Shown here: positions 9,801 to 17,912 of the stretch, one piece after another
How positions within the stretch are numbered: position 1 is the stretch's first letter
How the letters are laid out: every line of letters begins with the position of its first letter
Source of the DNA: Kribbella amoyensis
GTDB taxonomy: Bacteria > Actinomycetota > Actinomycetes > Propionibacteriales > Kribbellaceae
NCBI RefSeq assembly: GCF_007828865.1
Contig: NZ_VIVK01000001.1
Location: 3,162,001-3,226,000 of the forward strand
DNA: 64,000 nucleotides
Direction of reading: 5' to 3'
Position numbers and translations under genes: made by a program
Notes under the pieces: generated by a model
Told to the model about the DNA's origin: nothing
Seen by the model: the letters and a program-made list of their open reading frames with translations, nothing else
Databases searched by the model: none

Positions 9801-11086
9801 GCGAGACGACCACGACCCAGGACACCGTCCGGGAACCGGCCCCGGCCGCGATCGAGGCGCCGGCCGAGCGGACCCGCCGGTTGCGCGTCGGCGGCCTGAT
9901 GGTGGTGTTCGCCCTGATCGGGCTGCTGCTGGCGATCTTCACCAACGGCGGCAAGGCCACCTTCCAGCTCGTCTCCGGCGACCTGCAGAACAACCTGCTC
10001 GGCGTCCCGGCCCAGGCGACCGCGCTGATCCTCGGGATCCTCGGCATCATCGCCGCCGGCGCGTACGTCCTGCGCCGCGTGCCGCAGTCGTACTCCGGCT
10101 ACCTGGCCACCCTGCTCGGGATCTGCTTCATCGGCTCGTTCCTGTGCTGGGCCGCCGCGGGCAAGACCTTCCCGCTGGCCAACCAGTTTCAGGGCACGCT
10201 GAACTTCGCCACCCCGCTGATCCTCGGCGCGCTGGCCGGGGTGCTGTGCGAGCGGGCCGGCGTCATCAACATCGCGATCGAGGGCCAGTTCCTGGTCGGC
10301 GCGTTCACCGCGGCCGTCGTCTCCAGTACGACCGGCAGCCAGGTGGCGGCGTTGATCGCGGCCGCGGTGACCGGGGTCCTGATGGCCTCGCTGCTGGCCG
10401 TGTTCTCGATCAAGTACCTGGTCAACCAGGTGGTCCTCGGTGTCGTCCTGGTCGTCTTCGCGTCCGGTATCACCGGGTACCTGTTCGACCAGTTCCTGCA
10501 GGACGACGCGCAGAACCTGAACACCCCCGAGGTGTTGTCCGCGGTGAAGATCCCGCTGCTCGGCGACATCCCGTTCATCGGGCCGATCCTGTTCCAGCAG
10601 ACCGTGCTCGTGTACCTGACGTACATCGCGGTCGCCGTGGTCACGTTCGTGCTGTTCGAGACCCGGTGGGGCCTGCGGGTCCGCGCGGTCGGCGAGCACC
10701 CGAAGGCAGCCGACACGGTCGGTATCAAGGTCAAGCGGGTCCGGTACTCCGCGGTGCTCTGGGCCGGCGTACTGGCCGGGCTCGGCGGCGCGTTCTTCAC
10801 CGTCGGGTACGCGGGCTCGTTCTCCAAGGAGATGACCGCGGGCAACGGGTTCATCGCGCTGGCCGCGTTGATCATGGGCCGCTGGCACCCGATCGGCGCG
10901 ATGGTGGCCGCGCTGTTCTTCGGCTTCGCCACCCAGTTGCAGTCCCAGCTGCAGATCATCCAGACCCCGATCCCGGGCGAGCTGCTGCTGATGGCGCCGT
11001 ACCTGGCCACCATCATCGCCGTCGCCGGACTGGTCGGCCGGGTCCGAGCTCCGAAGGCCGACGGTGAGCCGTACGTCACCGAGTAG
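9797..11086 (+). CDS. Nucleoside ABC transporter permease 2
   Basis: A 429-residue permease of the same family as the preceding gene. CERAGVINIAIEGQFLVGAF is the conserved core and RVRAVGEHPKAADTVGIKV the coupling loop. About ten membrane spans are visible after a cytoplasmic N-terminus of roughly 35 residues. The ATG at 9797 overlaps the previous stop as ATGA. An open frame reaches further upstream, but that part lies wholly inside permease 1 and reads as low-complexity Arg/Gly-rich sequence, so it is not coding. Confidence 0.92.
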   Translation: MSETTTTQDTVREPAPAAIEAPAERTRRLRVGGLMVVFALIGLLLAIFTNGGKATFQLVSGDLQNNLLGVPAQATALILGILGIIAAGAYVLRRVPQSYSGYLATLLGICFIGSFLCWAAAGKTFPLANQFQGTLNFATPLILGALAGVLCERAGVINIAIEGQFLVGAFTAAVVSSTTGSQVAALIAAAVTGVLMASLLAVFSIKYLVNQVVLGVVLVVFASGITGYLFDQFLQDDAQNLNTPEVLSAVKIPLLGDIPFIGPILFQQTVLVYLTYIAVAVVTFVLFETRWGLRVRAVGEHPKAADTVGIKVKRVRYSAVLWAGVLAGLGGAFFTVGYAGSFSKEMTAGNGFIALAALIMGRWHPIGAMVAALFFGFATQLQSQLQIIQTPIPGELLLMAPYLATIIAVAGLVGRVRAPKADGEPYVTE

Positions 11087-11480
11087 CGCGGACCCGATCG
11101 ACTGGGCCGCCTTGCGGGCGGCCGCGGTCGAGGTGATGGGCCGCGCCTACGCGCCGTACTCCGGGTTCGCGGTCGGCGCCGCGGCGTACGCGGACGACGG
11201 CCGGATCGTTGCCGGGTGCAACGTGGAGAACGCGTCGTACGGGCTGACCCTGTGCGCCGAGTGCGGGCTGGTGTCGGAGCTGCACCGGACCGGCGGGGGC
11301 CGGCTGGTCGCGTTCACCTGCGTGGACCACGACGGTGAGCTGCTGACGCCGTGCGGCCGGTGCCGGCAGTTGCTGCACGAGAACGGCGGGCCCGGCCTGC
11401 TGCTGGAAACCCCGAGCGGCCCGCGGCCGTTGCGGGAGCTGTTGCCCGACGCGTTCGGGCCCGAGGACCTGGAGGACTAG
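11064..11480 (+). CDS. cdd: Cytidine deaminase
   Basis: A 138-residue homotetrameric-type cytidine deaminase that converts cytidine and deoxycytidine to uridine and deoxyuridine. Zinc ligands are Cys64 in LCAEC and Cys97/Cys100 in PCGRC; Glu66 is the proton-shuttling residue. NVENASYG (53-60) binds the ribose. The GTG start lies inside the end of the permease gene (23-base overlap), so translation is coupled to the transporter. Its position between nucleoside import and thymidine phosphorylase marks this as a pyrimidine salvage operon. Confidence 0.93.
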   Translation: MSRTSPSSADPIDWAALRAAAVEVMGRAYAPYSGFAVGAAAYADDGRIVAGCNVENASYGLTLCAECGLVSELHRTGGGRLVAFTCVDHDGELLTPCGRCRQLLHENGGPGLLLETPSGPRPLRELLPDAFGPEDLED

Positions 11481-11483
11481 CGC

Positions 11484-12758
11484 ATGTTCGACGCGGTCGA
11501 CGTGATCCGCACCAAGCGGGACAAGGGCGAGCTGACCGACGACCAGATCGACTGGGTGATCGCGGCGTACACCCGCGGCGACGTCGCCGACGAGCAGATG
11601 GCGTCGCTGGCGATGGCGATCCTGCTGAACGGGATGGACCGGCGCGAGATCGCCCGCTGGACCACGGCGATGATCGCCTCCGGGGAGCGGATGGACTTCG
11701 CCAAGCTGTCCCGGCCGACCGCGGACAAGCACTCCACCGGCGGCGTCGGCGACAAGATCACGTTGCCGCTGGCCCCGTTGGTCGCGGCCTGCGGGGTCGC
11801 CGTCCCGCAGCTGTCCGGGCGCGGTCTCGGCCACACCGGCGGCACGCTGGACAAGCTGGAGTCGATCCCCGGCTGGCGGGCCGCGCTGTCGAACGACGAG
11901 CTGATGCGCCAGCTCGAGGATGTCGGCGCGGTGATCTGCGCGGCCGGCGACGGGCTGGCCCCGGCGGACAAGAAGCTGTACGCCCTGCGCGACGTGACCG
12001 GTACCGTCGAGGCGATCCCGCTGATCGCCAGCTCGATCATGAGCAAGAAGATCGCCGAGGGCACCGGCGCGCTCGTCCTGGACGTGAAGGTCGGCACCGG
12101 CGCGTTCATGAAGGAGCTCGCCCACGCCCGCGAGCTGGCCGAGACGATGGTTGCTCTCGGCACCGATGAGGGTGTGAACACGGTCGCGTTGCTGACCGAC
12201 ATGTCGACACCGCTCGGCCTGACCGCGGGCCACTCGCTCGAGGTCCGCGAGTCGCTCGAGGTCCTCGCCGGTGGTGGGCCGGGTGACGTTGTCGAGCTGA
12301 CCGTGGCGCTGGCGACCGAGATGCTGGCCGCGGCCGGGGTCACGGACGTGGATCCGGCGGAGAAGCTGCGGGACGGTTCCGCGATGGACGTGTGGCGCCG
12401 GATGATCGCGGCCCAGGGCGGCGACGTGGACGCCCCGCTGCCGGTGGCTCCGGAACAGCAGGTGATCAAGGCGGAGTCGTCCGGTGTGCTGACCAAGCTG
12501 GACGCGATGGCGGTCGGCGTGGCCGCGTGGCGGCTCGGGGCCGGCCGGGCGCGCAAGGAGGACCCGGTGTCCGACGTCGCGGGGGTCGAGCTGCACGCCA
12601 AGCCGGGCGACCAGGTCACCGAAGGACAGCCGCTGATGACCCTGCACACCGAGGACACCGCACGCTTCGACCGGGCTCTGGAAGTACTGGCGAGCGCAGT
12701 GGAGATCGGTTCGACGGCGCCGGACCACAGGTTGATCATCGACCGCATCACCGCCTGA
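11484..12758 (+). CDS. deoA: Thymidine (pyrimidine-nucleoside) phosphorylase
   Basis: A 424-residue class II nucleoside phosphorylase. KHSTGGVGDK (82-91) is the phosphate-binding signature, followed by SGRGLGHTGGTLDKLESIPG, which identifies the thymidine/pyrimidine phosphorylases. It splits thymidine, deoxyuridine or uridine with phosphate to the free base and (deoxy)ribose 1-phosphate. It lies three bases after the cytidine deaminase stop and closes the operon. The deoxyribose phosphate formed could be used by the deoC product encoded 46 kb away in this window. Confidence 0.93.
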   Translation: MFDAVDVIRTKRDKGELTDDQIDWVIAAYTRGDVADEQMASLAMAILLNGMDRREIARWTTAMIASGERMDFAKLSRPTADKHSTGGVGDKITLPLAPLVAACGVAVPQLSGRGLGHTGGTLDKLESIPGWRAALSNDELMRQLEDVGAVICAAGDGLAPADKKLYALRDVTGTVEAIPLIASSIMSKKIAEGTGALVLDVKVGTGAFMKELAHARELAETMVALGTDEGVNTVALLTDMSTPLGLTAGHSLEVRESLEVLAGGGPGDVVELTVALATEMLAAAGVTDVDPAEKLRDGSAMDVWRRMIAAQGGDVDAPLPVAPEQQVIKAESSGVLTKLDAMAVGVAAWRLGAGRARKEDPVSDVAGVELHAKPGDQVTEGQPLMTLHTEDTARFDRALEVLASAVEIGSTAPDHRLIIDRITA

Positions 12759-12828
12759 CCACTGCGTTCTGCCCCCGCGACCTGGGATCCTGGGCCGGTT
12801 CTCACGACCCCCGGCCGAGGAGCGTACT

Positions 12829-13404
12829 TTGCCGCTTGACCAACGCGCGTTCATGGACCTGCTGCGCCAGTCGTACCCCGACGACCACGCCCGGGCAGGC
12901 AGCCAAGGCTGGGGCGATCCGCATCTGTACGCCGACGCGGCCGGCTGCCGGGCCGCGGTGGTCAGTAGTCTGGGCGACGACTGGCAGTGGTCGAAGCTCG
13001 ACGACGCCGACAAGGTGCGGCTGACCCAGTTGGCGGCCCAGTCGGCGCCGCTCACGGATCTGTACAACTTCGTCGACTACCGGATGAAGCAGACGGTGGT
13101 CTATGACCCTCAGACCGGCGTGAAGGATCGCCGTGCCATGGGGTCGTCGTGGCGACCGCTGGTCGAGCCCCCGAACGACCGGGATCCGAAGGCGCGCGAC
13201 GAAGCCAGGAGCCGGGCGGTGCAGCACATCAACGCGGCCGATCGGAACAACCCGAACCGCTTCCTGGGGGCATCGGTGACCCCAGGAACGCCTGGCCGGG
13301 CAGCTTCCCCGGCGGCTTTCGGTAAGCCCGACGCCTCGGGCGAGCGGCCGACCGCGCATCGCCCGCAAACCGGACGGCAAAGCGGTACCGGTCTCGGCGG
13401 CTGA
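12829..13404 (+). CDS. Hypothetical protein, unrecognised
   Basis: A 191-residue soluble protein that I cannot assign. It starts at TTG 12829, six bases after GAGGAG; an in-frame ATG at 12853 is the alternative. The first 115 residues are rich in Asp, Trp and Tyr and look folded (DDWQWSKLDDADKVRLTQLA, NFVDYRMKQTVVYDPQTG), while residues from about 135 onward are Pro/Gly/Ser/Thr-rich and probably disordered. No signal peptide or membrane span. It follows deoA by 70 bases and may be read through from that operon, but nothing links the function. Confidence 0.6.
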   Translation: MPLDQRAFMDLLRQSYPDDHARAGSQGWGDPHLYADAAGCRAAVVSSLGDDWQWSKLDDADKVRLTQLAAQSAPLTDLYNFVDYRMKQTVVYDPQTGVKDRRAMGSSWRPLVEPPNDRDPKARDEARSRAVQHINAADRNNPNRFLGASVTPGTPGRAASPAAFGKPDASGERPTAHRPQTGRQSGTGLGG

Positions 13405-13422
13405 TCCGGCCGGGCCCTGGAG

Positions 13423-14103
13423 TCAGTGCCGAGCGCTGTGCAGACCGGTACGACGCTGCCGGACTTCGCCGACCTCATCGCCGCCTGACCGGAGCACGAA
13501 GACTCCGGTCAGTAGCAGCCACAGCGGTACTCCGTAGGCGGTCACGCGTTCCATCCCGCCGGTCCCGAGACCGAGGCCGTGACCGCCGAAGTGCAGCACC
13601 ATCGCGGCCAGACCGAGCGCGCCGAATCCCGCGGCGTACCAGCGGGTGCGGCTGATCGGGGTCCCGGTGCGCAGGAACCCGGCCAGGAGCAGGGCCGCGT
13701 TGCCGCAGAGGAAGATGATGACCGCGCCGCCCAGGACGTGCATGTCCTCGTTGACGTCGGCCGGCCACAGTCCTGCGACGGCCCAGCCGAAACCCGTTGC
13801 TGCCAGCAACAGCCTGGTGATGATCGCGACGGCACCCCGGGGCCAGGCGGTGGAGGTGAGCAGCACCCCGCCGACGATGAGGACGCCGCCGAGTACGAAC
13901 GAGACGTTCATCAGGTCGTGCAAGGGCGAGCAGACGGACCGGCCGCCGAACTCGCCGCAGGTCACGTTGCCGAGATCGCTGATGTTGTTGTCCGCCCAGC
14001 TGTACGGCGACTCCCAGGCGAGCTCGACGATCACCATCACCGCGAAGAACTGCACCACCCCGGCGATCCATCCGATCGCCCCGAGCCTGGCTGAAGTTGT
14101 CAT
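13423..14103 (-). CDS. DUF998-family membrane protein
   Basis: A protein of about 226 residues with six predicted membrane spans and the DUF998 layout: a first span ending in a loop with YSWADNNISDLGN, then HDLMNVSFVLGG, and a later GxxxE/M-H pair (NEDMHVLGG). The loop between spans one and two holds two Cys (TCGEFGGRSVCSPLHD) that could form a disulfide outside the cell. Function of the family is unknown. ATG 14103 is preferred; GTG 14109 in frame is possible. It converges with the preceding orphan gene. Confidence 0.8.
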   Translation of the reverse strand: MTTSARLGAIGWIAGVVQFFAVMVIVELAWESPYSWADNNISDLGNVTCGEFGGRSVCSPLHDLMNVSFVLGGVLIVGGVLLTSTAWPRGAVAIITRLLLAATGFGWAVAGLWPADVNEDMHVLGGAVIIFLCGNAALLLAGFLRTGTPISRTRWYAAGFGALGLAAMVLHFGGHGLGLGTGGMERVTAYGVPLWLLLTGVFVLRSGGDEVGEVRQRRTGLHSARH

Positions 14104-14173
14104 GGCCACGACGGTAGGGATTGCCGTCGCGCCCGGACAGGGTGCCGACGACCGGCCGTGGGTAGCGCGGGAG

Positions 14174-14845
14174 CTACCCGGCGGCGGGCCGGGCGAGCCG
14201 AAGATGCTGCTGCTGGGCGACGGTCGTGGCCAAGGTGACGTCCGGAGTCAGGGTGCCGCCGACGGCGCCGACCTCGCTCACCTTGGTCCGGACCACGGTG
14301 GTGCCGACGACGAAGCTGGTCTCGGCGATCGCCTCGGACCGGTTGACCGTGCCCGTGACCACGACCCGCTGGTCGCTGAAGACCTGCGGAACCCCCGGTA
14401 CGGAGAACTTCTTGCTGTGCGAGCTCTGGTTCCACAGGCCGAGTTGGAGGTTCTTCGCCTGCCGGTTCGAGCTGGTCCGGAAGAGCTGCACGGTGTACTG
14501 CTTGCGCCGATCCGGGCTGACCCGGACGGCCTGGTACCCGGTCTTGAACCCCGCGTTGAGCAGCAGCGCGCGGTCCTCGGGCGGGGCCGGCGAGATGGAC
14601 GCGAGGAAGGTCTGCAGGTCGAACGTCCCGCTCGATCCCCGCGGATCCGCGGCGTAGCCCTTCGGGACGACGATCTGCGCCGCCAGGCCGGTCGGCGCGG
14701 TGGGTGCGGCGTTCACCTCAGGCGCGGTACCGGCCACGTCCCGGGTCGTCGTCGAGGCACCCGCGTCCCCACCGGCGCACCCGGTCAGCCCGAGGACCGC
14801 GGCCGTCAGTACGGCACAGCTCGACGCAACGGCCTTCCGCCTCAC
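14174..14845 (-). CDS. Putative lipoprotein, unrecognised
   Basis: A 223-residue exported protein. The signal peptide ends in LGLTGC, so Cys23 would be lipidated. A Thr/Ala/Pro-rich linker runs to about residue 60 and is followed by a domain with many beta-type segments (AIAETSFVVGTTVVRTKVSE) and no recognisable catalytic motif. QVFSDQRVVVTGTVNRSE looks like part of a small beta-sandwich. It is separated from the DUF998 gene by about 70 bases on the same strand; a shared transcript is possible. Confidence 0.7.
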   Translation of the reverse strand: MRRKAVASSCAVLTAAVLGLTGCAGGDAGASTTTRDVAGTAPEVNAAPTAPTGLAAQIVVPKGYAADPRGSSGTFDLQTFLASISPAPPEDRALLLNAGFKTGYQAVRVSPDRRKQYTVQLFRTSSNRQAKNLQLGLWNQSSHSKKFSVPGVPQVFSDQRVVVTGTVNRSEAIAETSFVVGTTVVRTKVSEVGAVGGTLTPDVTLATTVAQQQHLRLARPAAG

Positions 14846-14931
14846 GGTTCCTCCACGGCTCCAGGGAATTCGAAGCCGATCGGATCAGATCCAGGTGAAC
14901 CCCAGGCAAACCACACCTGACTCCCTGGCGG

Positions 14932-15549
14932 TCAGCGGGCCCGGGTGGTGGCGAGGAGCTCGGTGATGCGGCGGCGGGCGGCCTTCGGGTGGAGGGGTTC
15001 GCAGCCGGCGTCGAGACAGCGGCGGACGACGCGGGGATCGTCCCGGAGGAGCCGCAGTCCGCGGCGGAGCAACGTGAGCGGTGGTTTGCGGTGCTCGCGG
15101 AGATCGCGCTGGAACCGGCGCAGGAAGGTGACCACGCGGTGGTGCCGGACGCAGATCGCGGCGGCGAGCAGTTCGCGGGACCTCAGTTCGCCGACGATCT
15201 GGTCCGCGAAGATGCCCTCGGCAATCACCAGTGCCTGACCCTCGGTCGTCACGACGCGGTGACCCACCGTCGCGTCCACGGCGATGTCGTAGATCGGCAT
15301 GTCCGCCGACCCCGTCGTACACAGCCGCTCCAACGCGTCCACGGCCCGCCCGGCGTCCCACGAGTACGGATCGTCCCAGTCGATGATGCCGAGCGACGAC
15401 CGCGGCATCGCCTCGTCGTCCCCGTCCCGGTAGAAGTCGTCCAGCCGCACCACCGGCAACCCCACCAACTCGGCGAGATGAGACTTCCCGGTCCCCGAAG
15501 GACCGGCCAGCAGGACGACGCGCGCGCTCACCCGCACATTCTCCGGCAT
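14932..15549 (-). CDS. Uridine kinase-like P-loop protein
   Basis: A 205-residue P-loop kinase of the uridine kinase/phosphoribulokinase group. Walker A is GPSGTGKSH (about residues 16-24), RLDDFYRDGDD follows as the nucleoside-binding part, and WDDPYSWD and VIAEGIFAD are also typical of actinobacterial uridine kinase homologues. It would phosphorylate uridine or cytidine, or a related small alcohol, in the cytoplasm. I place the start at ATG 15549, since the extra ten residues of the longer frame (Gly/Pro-rich) are not family-like and GGGTGGGGG lies before 15549. Confidence 0.8.
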   Translation of the reverse strand: MPENVRVSARVVLLAGPSGTGKSHLAELVGLPVVRLDDFYRDGDDEAMPRSSLGIIDWDDPYSWDAGRAVDALERLCTTGSADMPIYDIAVDATVGHRVVTTEGQALVIAEGIFADQIVGELRSRELLAAAICVRHHRVVTFLRRFQRDLREHRKPPLTLLRRGLRLLRDDPRVVRRCLDAGCEPLHPKAARRRITELLATTRAR

Positions 15550-15603
15550 CCCAGGCGCACCCCCACCCACGGGTAACACCTCGCCTCCCTCGCCTCCCTC
15601 GGC

Positions 15604-15985
15604 GCCGACTTTGTGCGCGGCTCGGTCGCACTGGCTCGACTTTGTGCGCGGGTCGGTCGTTTGTGGTGGGTTGGGGTGGCGGGTTCGTGCTCAAAGTCGG
15701 CGTTGGCGAGGCGCGGGACGGTACGAGGGTGGCGGTTGTGGGGCGAGGCTTCGTGCCACCTGACCTGGACGTCTTTGTGCGCGGGTCAGTGGTGCCGGCT
15801 CGACTTTGTGCGCGGGTCGGTCGTTTGGGGTGAGTTGGGGTGGCGGGTTCGTGCTCAAAGTTGCGGTGGCGGGAGTGGGGGTGGCGGGTTCGTGCTCAAA
15901 GTCGCCGGCGGCGGGGTGGCGGTGGCGGGTTCGTGCTCAAAGTCGCCGGTAGCGGGGTGTGGGGTCGAGGCTTCGTGCCACCTGA
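15604..15985. repeat. Left part of nested repeat array next to the IS element
   Basis: This gene-free stretch is built from three repeat types. Type A is a 31-bp unit, identical at 15633-15663 and 15797-15827, with core GACTTTGTGCGCGGGTCGG and a partial copy at 15604-15628. Type B contains GGTGGCGGGTTCGTGCTC at 15675, 15839, 15880 and 15921. Type C is a 20-bp unit (CGAGGCTTCGTGCCACCTGA) at 15744-15763 and 15966-15985. Read on the reverse strand, type B begins ACTTTGAGCACG, a near copy of the type A core in the opposite orientation. No credible coding frame exists here. Confidence 0.8.
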
Positions 15986-16031
15986 GGGGGGCGTCTTTGG
16001 GGTCTGCTGCACGGATAGGTGACAGTTTCGG

Positions 16032-16892
16032 TCACGCGGCCTGACTGGCCGGTGTGGTCATGATTGTTTCGTATTCGATGGGGGTCAATCGGCCGAGGGC
16101 GGTTTGCCGGCGGCGGCGGTGGTAGGTCCGTTCGATCCAGCTCACGATCGCGACGCGGAGTTCGTCGCGCGTGGACCAGGTGCGCCGGTCGAGAACATTC
16201 TTCTGCAGCAGCGCGAAGAAGCTTTCCATCGCGGCGTTGTCACCGGCGGCCCCGACCCGGCCCATCGAGCCGACCAGGCCGTCGCGGCCGAGTGCGTGCA
16301 CGAATTTCCTGGACCGAAATTGCGTCCCGCGGTCGGTGTGCAGCACGCAGCCGGCGACCCCATCGCGGCGGGCGACGGCGCTGTTCAGCGCGGCCACGGC
16401 GAGGCGGGACTTCATCCTGGAGTCGATGGAGTAGCCCACGATCCGGTTGGAGTAGACGTCCTTGACCGCGCACAAGTAGAGCTTGCCTTCGCCGGTGCGG
16501 TGTTCGGTGATGTCGGCCAGCCACAACCGATTGGGTGCCTGCGCGGTGAAATCACGACGCACGAGATCGTCGTGGACCGGCGGACCAGGCTTCTTACCGT
16601 TCTTGCTCCGCTTCTTGCCGAACGCGCTCCACCAGCCCATCGCTGAGCAGATCCGCCACGCGGTCCGGTCCGCCATCGACACGCCGGCGGCGCGGGCCTC
16701 GTCGACCAGGAACCGGTAACCGAACTCGGGGTCGTCGCGGTGCGCGCCGAACAACGCGTTCGCGCGATAAGCCTGCTCGAGCTCGGCGGTGGTGACCGGC
16801 TGGTCCAGCCACCGGTAGTACGGCTGGCGAGCGATCTTCAGCACCCGGCACGTCACCACGACGGGGATCCCGTCCGCGGCCAGCCTCTTCAC
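16032..16892 (-). CDS. IS3-family transposase OrfB (DDE integrase domain)
   Basis: A 286-residue frame with the HTH_21 segment (TCRVLKIARQPYYRWL) followed by the rve integrase core. The DDE triad is visible as Asp in LADITEH, Asp in LHTDRGTQF and Glu in DNAAMESFFALL. It begins at GTG 16892, which overlaps the orfA stop as GTGA, but the functional transposase is probably the OrfAB fusion made by a -1 shift at the upstream heptamer; the shifted frame reads KRLYPLVKRLAADGIPV, as in intact IS3 transposases. Confidence 0.92.
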   Translation of the reverse strand: MKRLAADGIPVVVTCRVLKIARQPYYRWLDQPVTTAELEQAYRANALFGAHRDDPEFGYRFLVDEARAAGVSMADRTAWRICSAMGWWSAFGKKRSKNGKKPGPPVHDDLVRRDFTAQAPNRLWLADITEHRTGEGKLYLCAVKDVYSNRIVGYSIDSRMKSRLAVAALNSAVARRDGVAGCVLHTDRGTQFRSRKFVHALGRDGLVGSMGRVGAAGDNAAMESFFALLQKNVLDRRTWSTRDELRVAIVSWIERTYHRRRRQTALGRLTPIEYETIMTTPASQAA

Positions 16893-17197
16893 GAGCGGGT
16901 AGAGCCTTTTCCCGGCAGATGCGCCTGCGACAGATAGGCCGCCGCACGGCGCAGCACCTCGTTCTCCTGCTCCAGCAACTTGATCCGCCGCCGCGCCTCG
17001 CGCAGTTCGGCCGACTCACCACGAGACACACCCGGCTTGGTGCCTTCATCGATCTCGGCTTGGCGCAGCCACTTGAACAACGTCATCGGGTGCACCCCGA
17101 AGTCCTTGGCGATCTGCTCCACCGTCACACCGGGATCACGGTCACGAGCCACCCGAACGACATCGTCACGGAACTCGCGGGGATAAGGCTTAGGCAC
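16889..17197 (-). CDS. IS3-family transposase OrfA (helix-turn-helix protein)
   Basis: A 102-residue HTH_Tnp_1 protein that binds the IS ends. PREFRDDVVRVARDRDPGVT starts the DNA-binding domain, GVHPMTLFKWLRQAEID is the recognition part, and ELREARRRIKLLEQENEVLR is the leucine-zipper helix used for multimerisation. I place the start at GTG 17197 (PKPYPREF), seven bases after GGAAGGA; the frame stays open nine codons further but homologues begin here. Codons 16915-16904 read CCG GGA AAA GGC and contain the slippery site. Confidence 0.9.
   Translation of the reverse strand: MPKPYPREFRDDVVRVARDRDPGVTVEQIAKDFGVHPMTLFKWLRQAEIDEGTKPGVSRGESAELREARRRIKLLEQENEVLRRAAAYLSQAHLPGKGSTRS
16907..16913 (-). 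promoter_or_regulatory. Programmed -1 frameshift heptamer G GGA AAA
   Basis: On the reverse strand the heptamer GGGAAAA is placed as G GGA AAA in the orfA reading frame, the classic X XXY YYZ arrangement. A -1 slip here joins orfA to orfB and reads through the GTGA overlap without a stop, giving the OrfAB transposase. Confidence 0.75.
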
Positions 17198-17272
17198 AGC
17201 AACATCCTTCCAGGCCAGCCTCACGGCAAGCCAGCACAGATGTCACCTACTCGTACAGCAGACCCGGTGTGG

Positions 17273-17390
17273 GGTGGCGGGTTCGTGCTCAAGGTGGCGG
17301 GTGGCGGGGTGTGGGGTGGCGGGTTCGTGCTCAAGGTGGCGGGTGGCGGGGTGTGGGGTGGAGGTGGCGGGTTCGTGCTCGAGGTCGTGG
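17273..17390. repeat. Right part of the repeat array beyond the IS element
   Basis: Three more copies of the GGTGGCGGGTTCGTGCTC unit begin at 17273, 17315 and 17363, spaced 42 and 48 bases and joined by GTGGCGGGTGGCGGGGTGTG-type sequence. Here the unit is followed by AAGGTGG or GAGGTCG instead of AAAGTCG, so these copies are diverged from those left of the IS. The stretch to 17471 holds no gene; it ends with the ribosome site of the next gene. Confidence 0.75.
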
Positions 17391-17471
17391 GTGGTGGGGT
17401 GTGGGGCGCGCGGGTAACGACGGAGCTCTGCGGGCGATATCTCCAGCAGTCGCATAGAACCGGAGATTCGC

Positions 17472-17903
17472 ATGGCACCTCGTTTGAGCTGGCCAGGTTT
17501 GGTCGCCTATCTGGGGATCGCCGGCGTCATGGCGGTCCAGGGCGTGCGCATCGTGCGGTACGACGAGGTGTGGGTCGGCGGGAATCGCTGGGCCGCGGGC
17601 GCGTTGCTCGTGATAGTCGCCCTGACCGCGTTGCTCTTCGTGGTCGGCGCGATGACGAGGACTCCGCTGGTCGGCGACGACACCCGGGTACTGGGGCGCC
17701 GCGGCGGGTTGGCGGTGATCGCCTTGACCTTGCTCGGGCTGGCGATCGTGGTGGTGTCCGGCTTGGACGCGTTCAAGGTCTGGCCGAGTTGGATGGCGAT
17801 ATTCGTGCCGTACGGGGTCCGGAAGTACGAGGACGCTTATCGCGAAGGCGTCGAGGAAGGGCGCCTCGTCGCGGAAGCGCTCCGCGAAGAGCGGGAGAGG
17901 TGA
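17472..17903 (+). CDS. Small membrane protein, unrecognised
   Basis: A 143-residue protein with three clear membrane spans: about 9-27 (GLVAYLGIAGVMAVQGV), 42-62 (GALLVIVALTALLFVVGAM) and 78-96 (LAVIALTLLGLAIVVVSGL). The C-terminal 35 residues are charged and helical (YEDAYREGVEEGRLVAEALR). GGAG stands before ATG 17472. No domain recognised. It ends 10 bases from the convergent phosphotransferase gene. Confidence 0.7.
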   Translation: MAPRLSWPGLVAYLGIAGVMAVQGVRIVRYDEVWVGGNRWAAGALLVIVALTALLFVVGAMTRTPLVGDDTRVLGRRGGLAVIALTLLGLAIVVVSGLDAFKVWPSWMAIFVPYGVRKYEDAYREGVEEGRLVAEALREERER

Positions 17904-17912
17904 GGCCGGCTC

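Larger units (their letters stand above)
16001..17264 (-). mobile_element. IS3-family insertion sequence, complete
   Basis: About 1264 bp bounded by imperfect terminal inverted repeats: the left end begins GGTCTGCTGCACGGATAGG and the right end, read inward, GGTCTGCTGTACGAGTAGG; both continue into TGACA. It carries orfA and orfB in the usual IS3 order on the reverse strand with a programmed frameshift site between them. Neither frame is broken, so it may be active. No 3-4 bp target duplication is visible at these ends: the flanks read TGG on the left and CGG on the right. It sits inside the repeat array. Confidence 0.85.

Noticed and set aside
15604..17390. A CRISPR array made of the repeated units.
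   Set aside because: Units differ in length and spacing, spacers are themselves repetitive, an IS lies in the middle and no cas gene is near.
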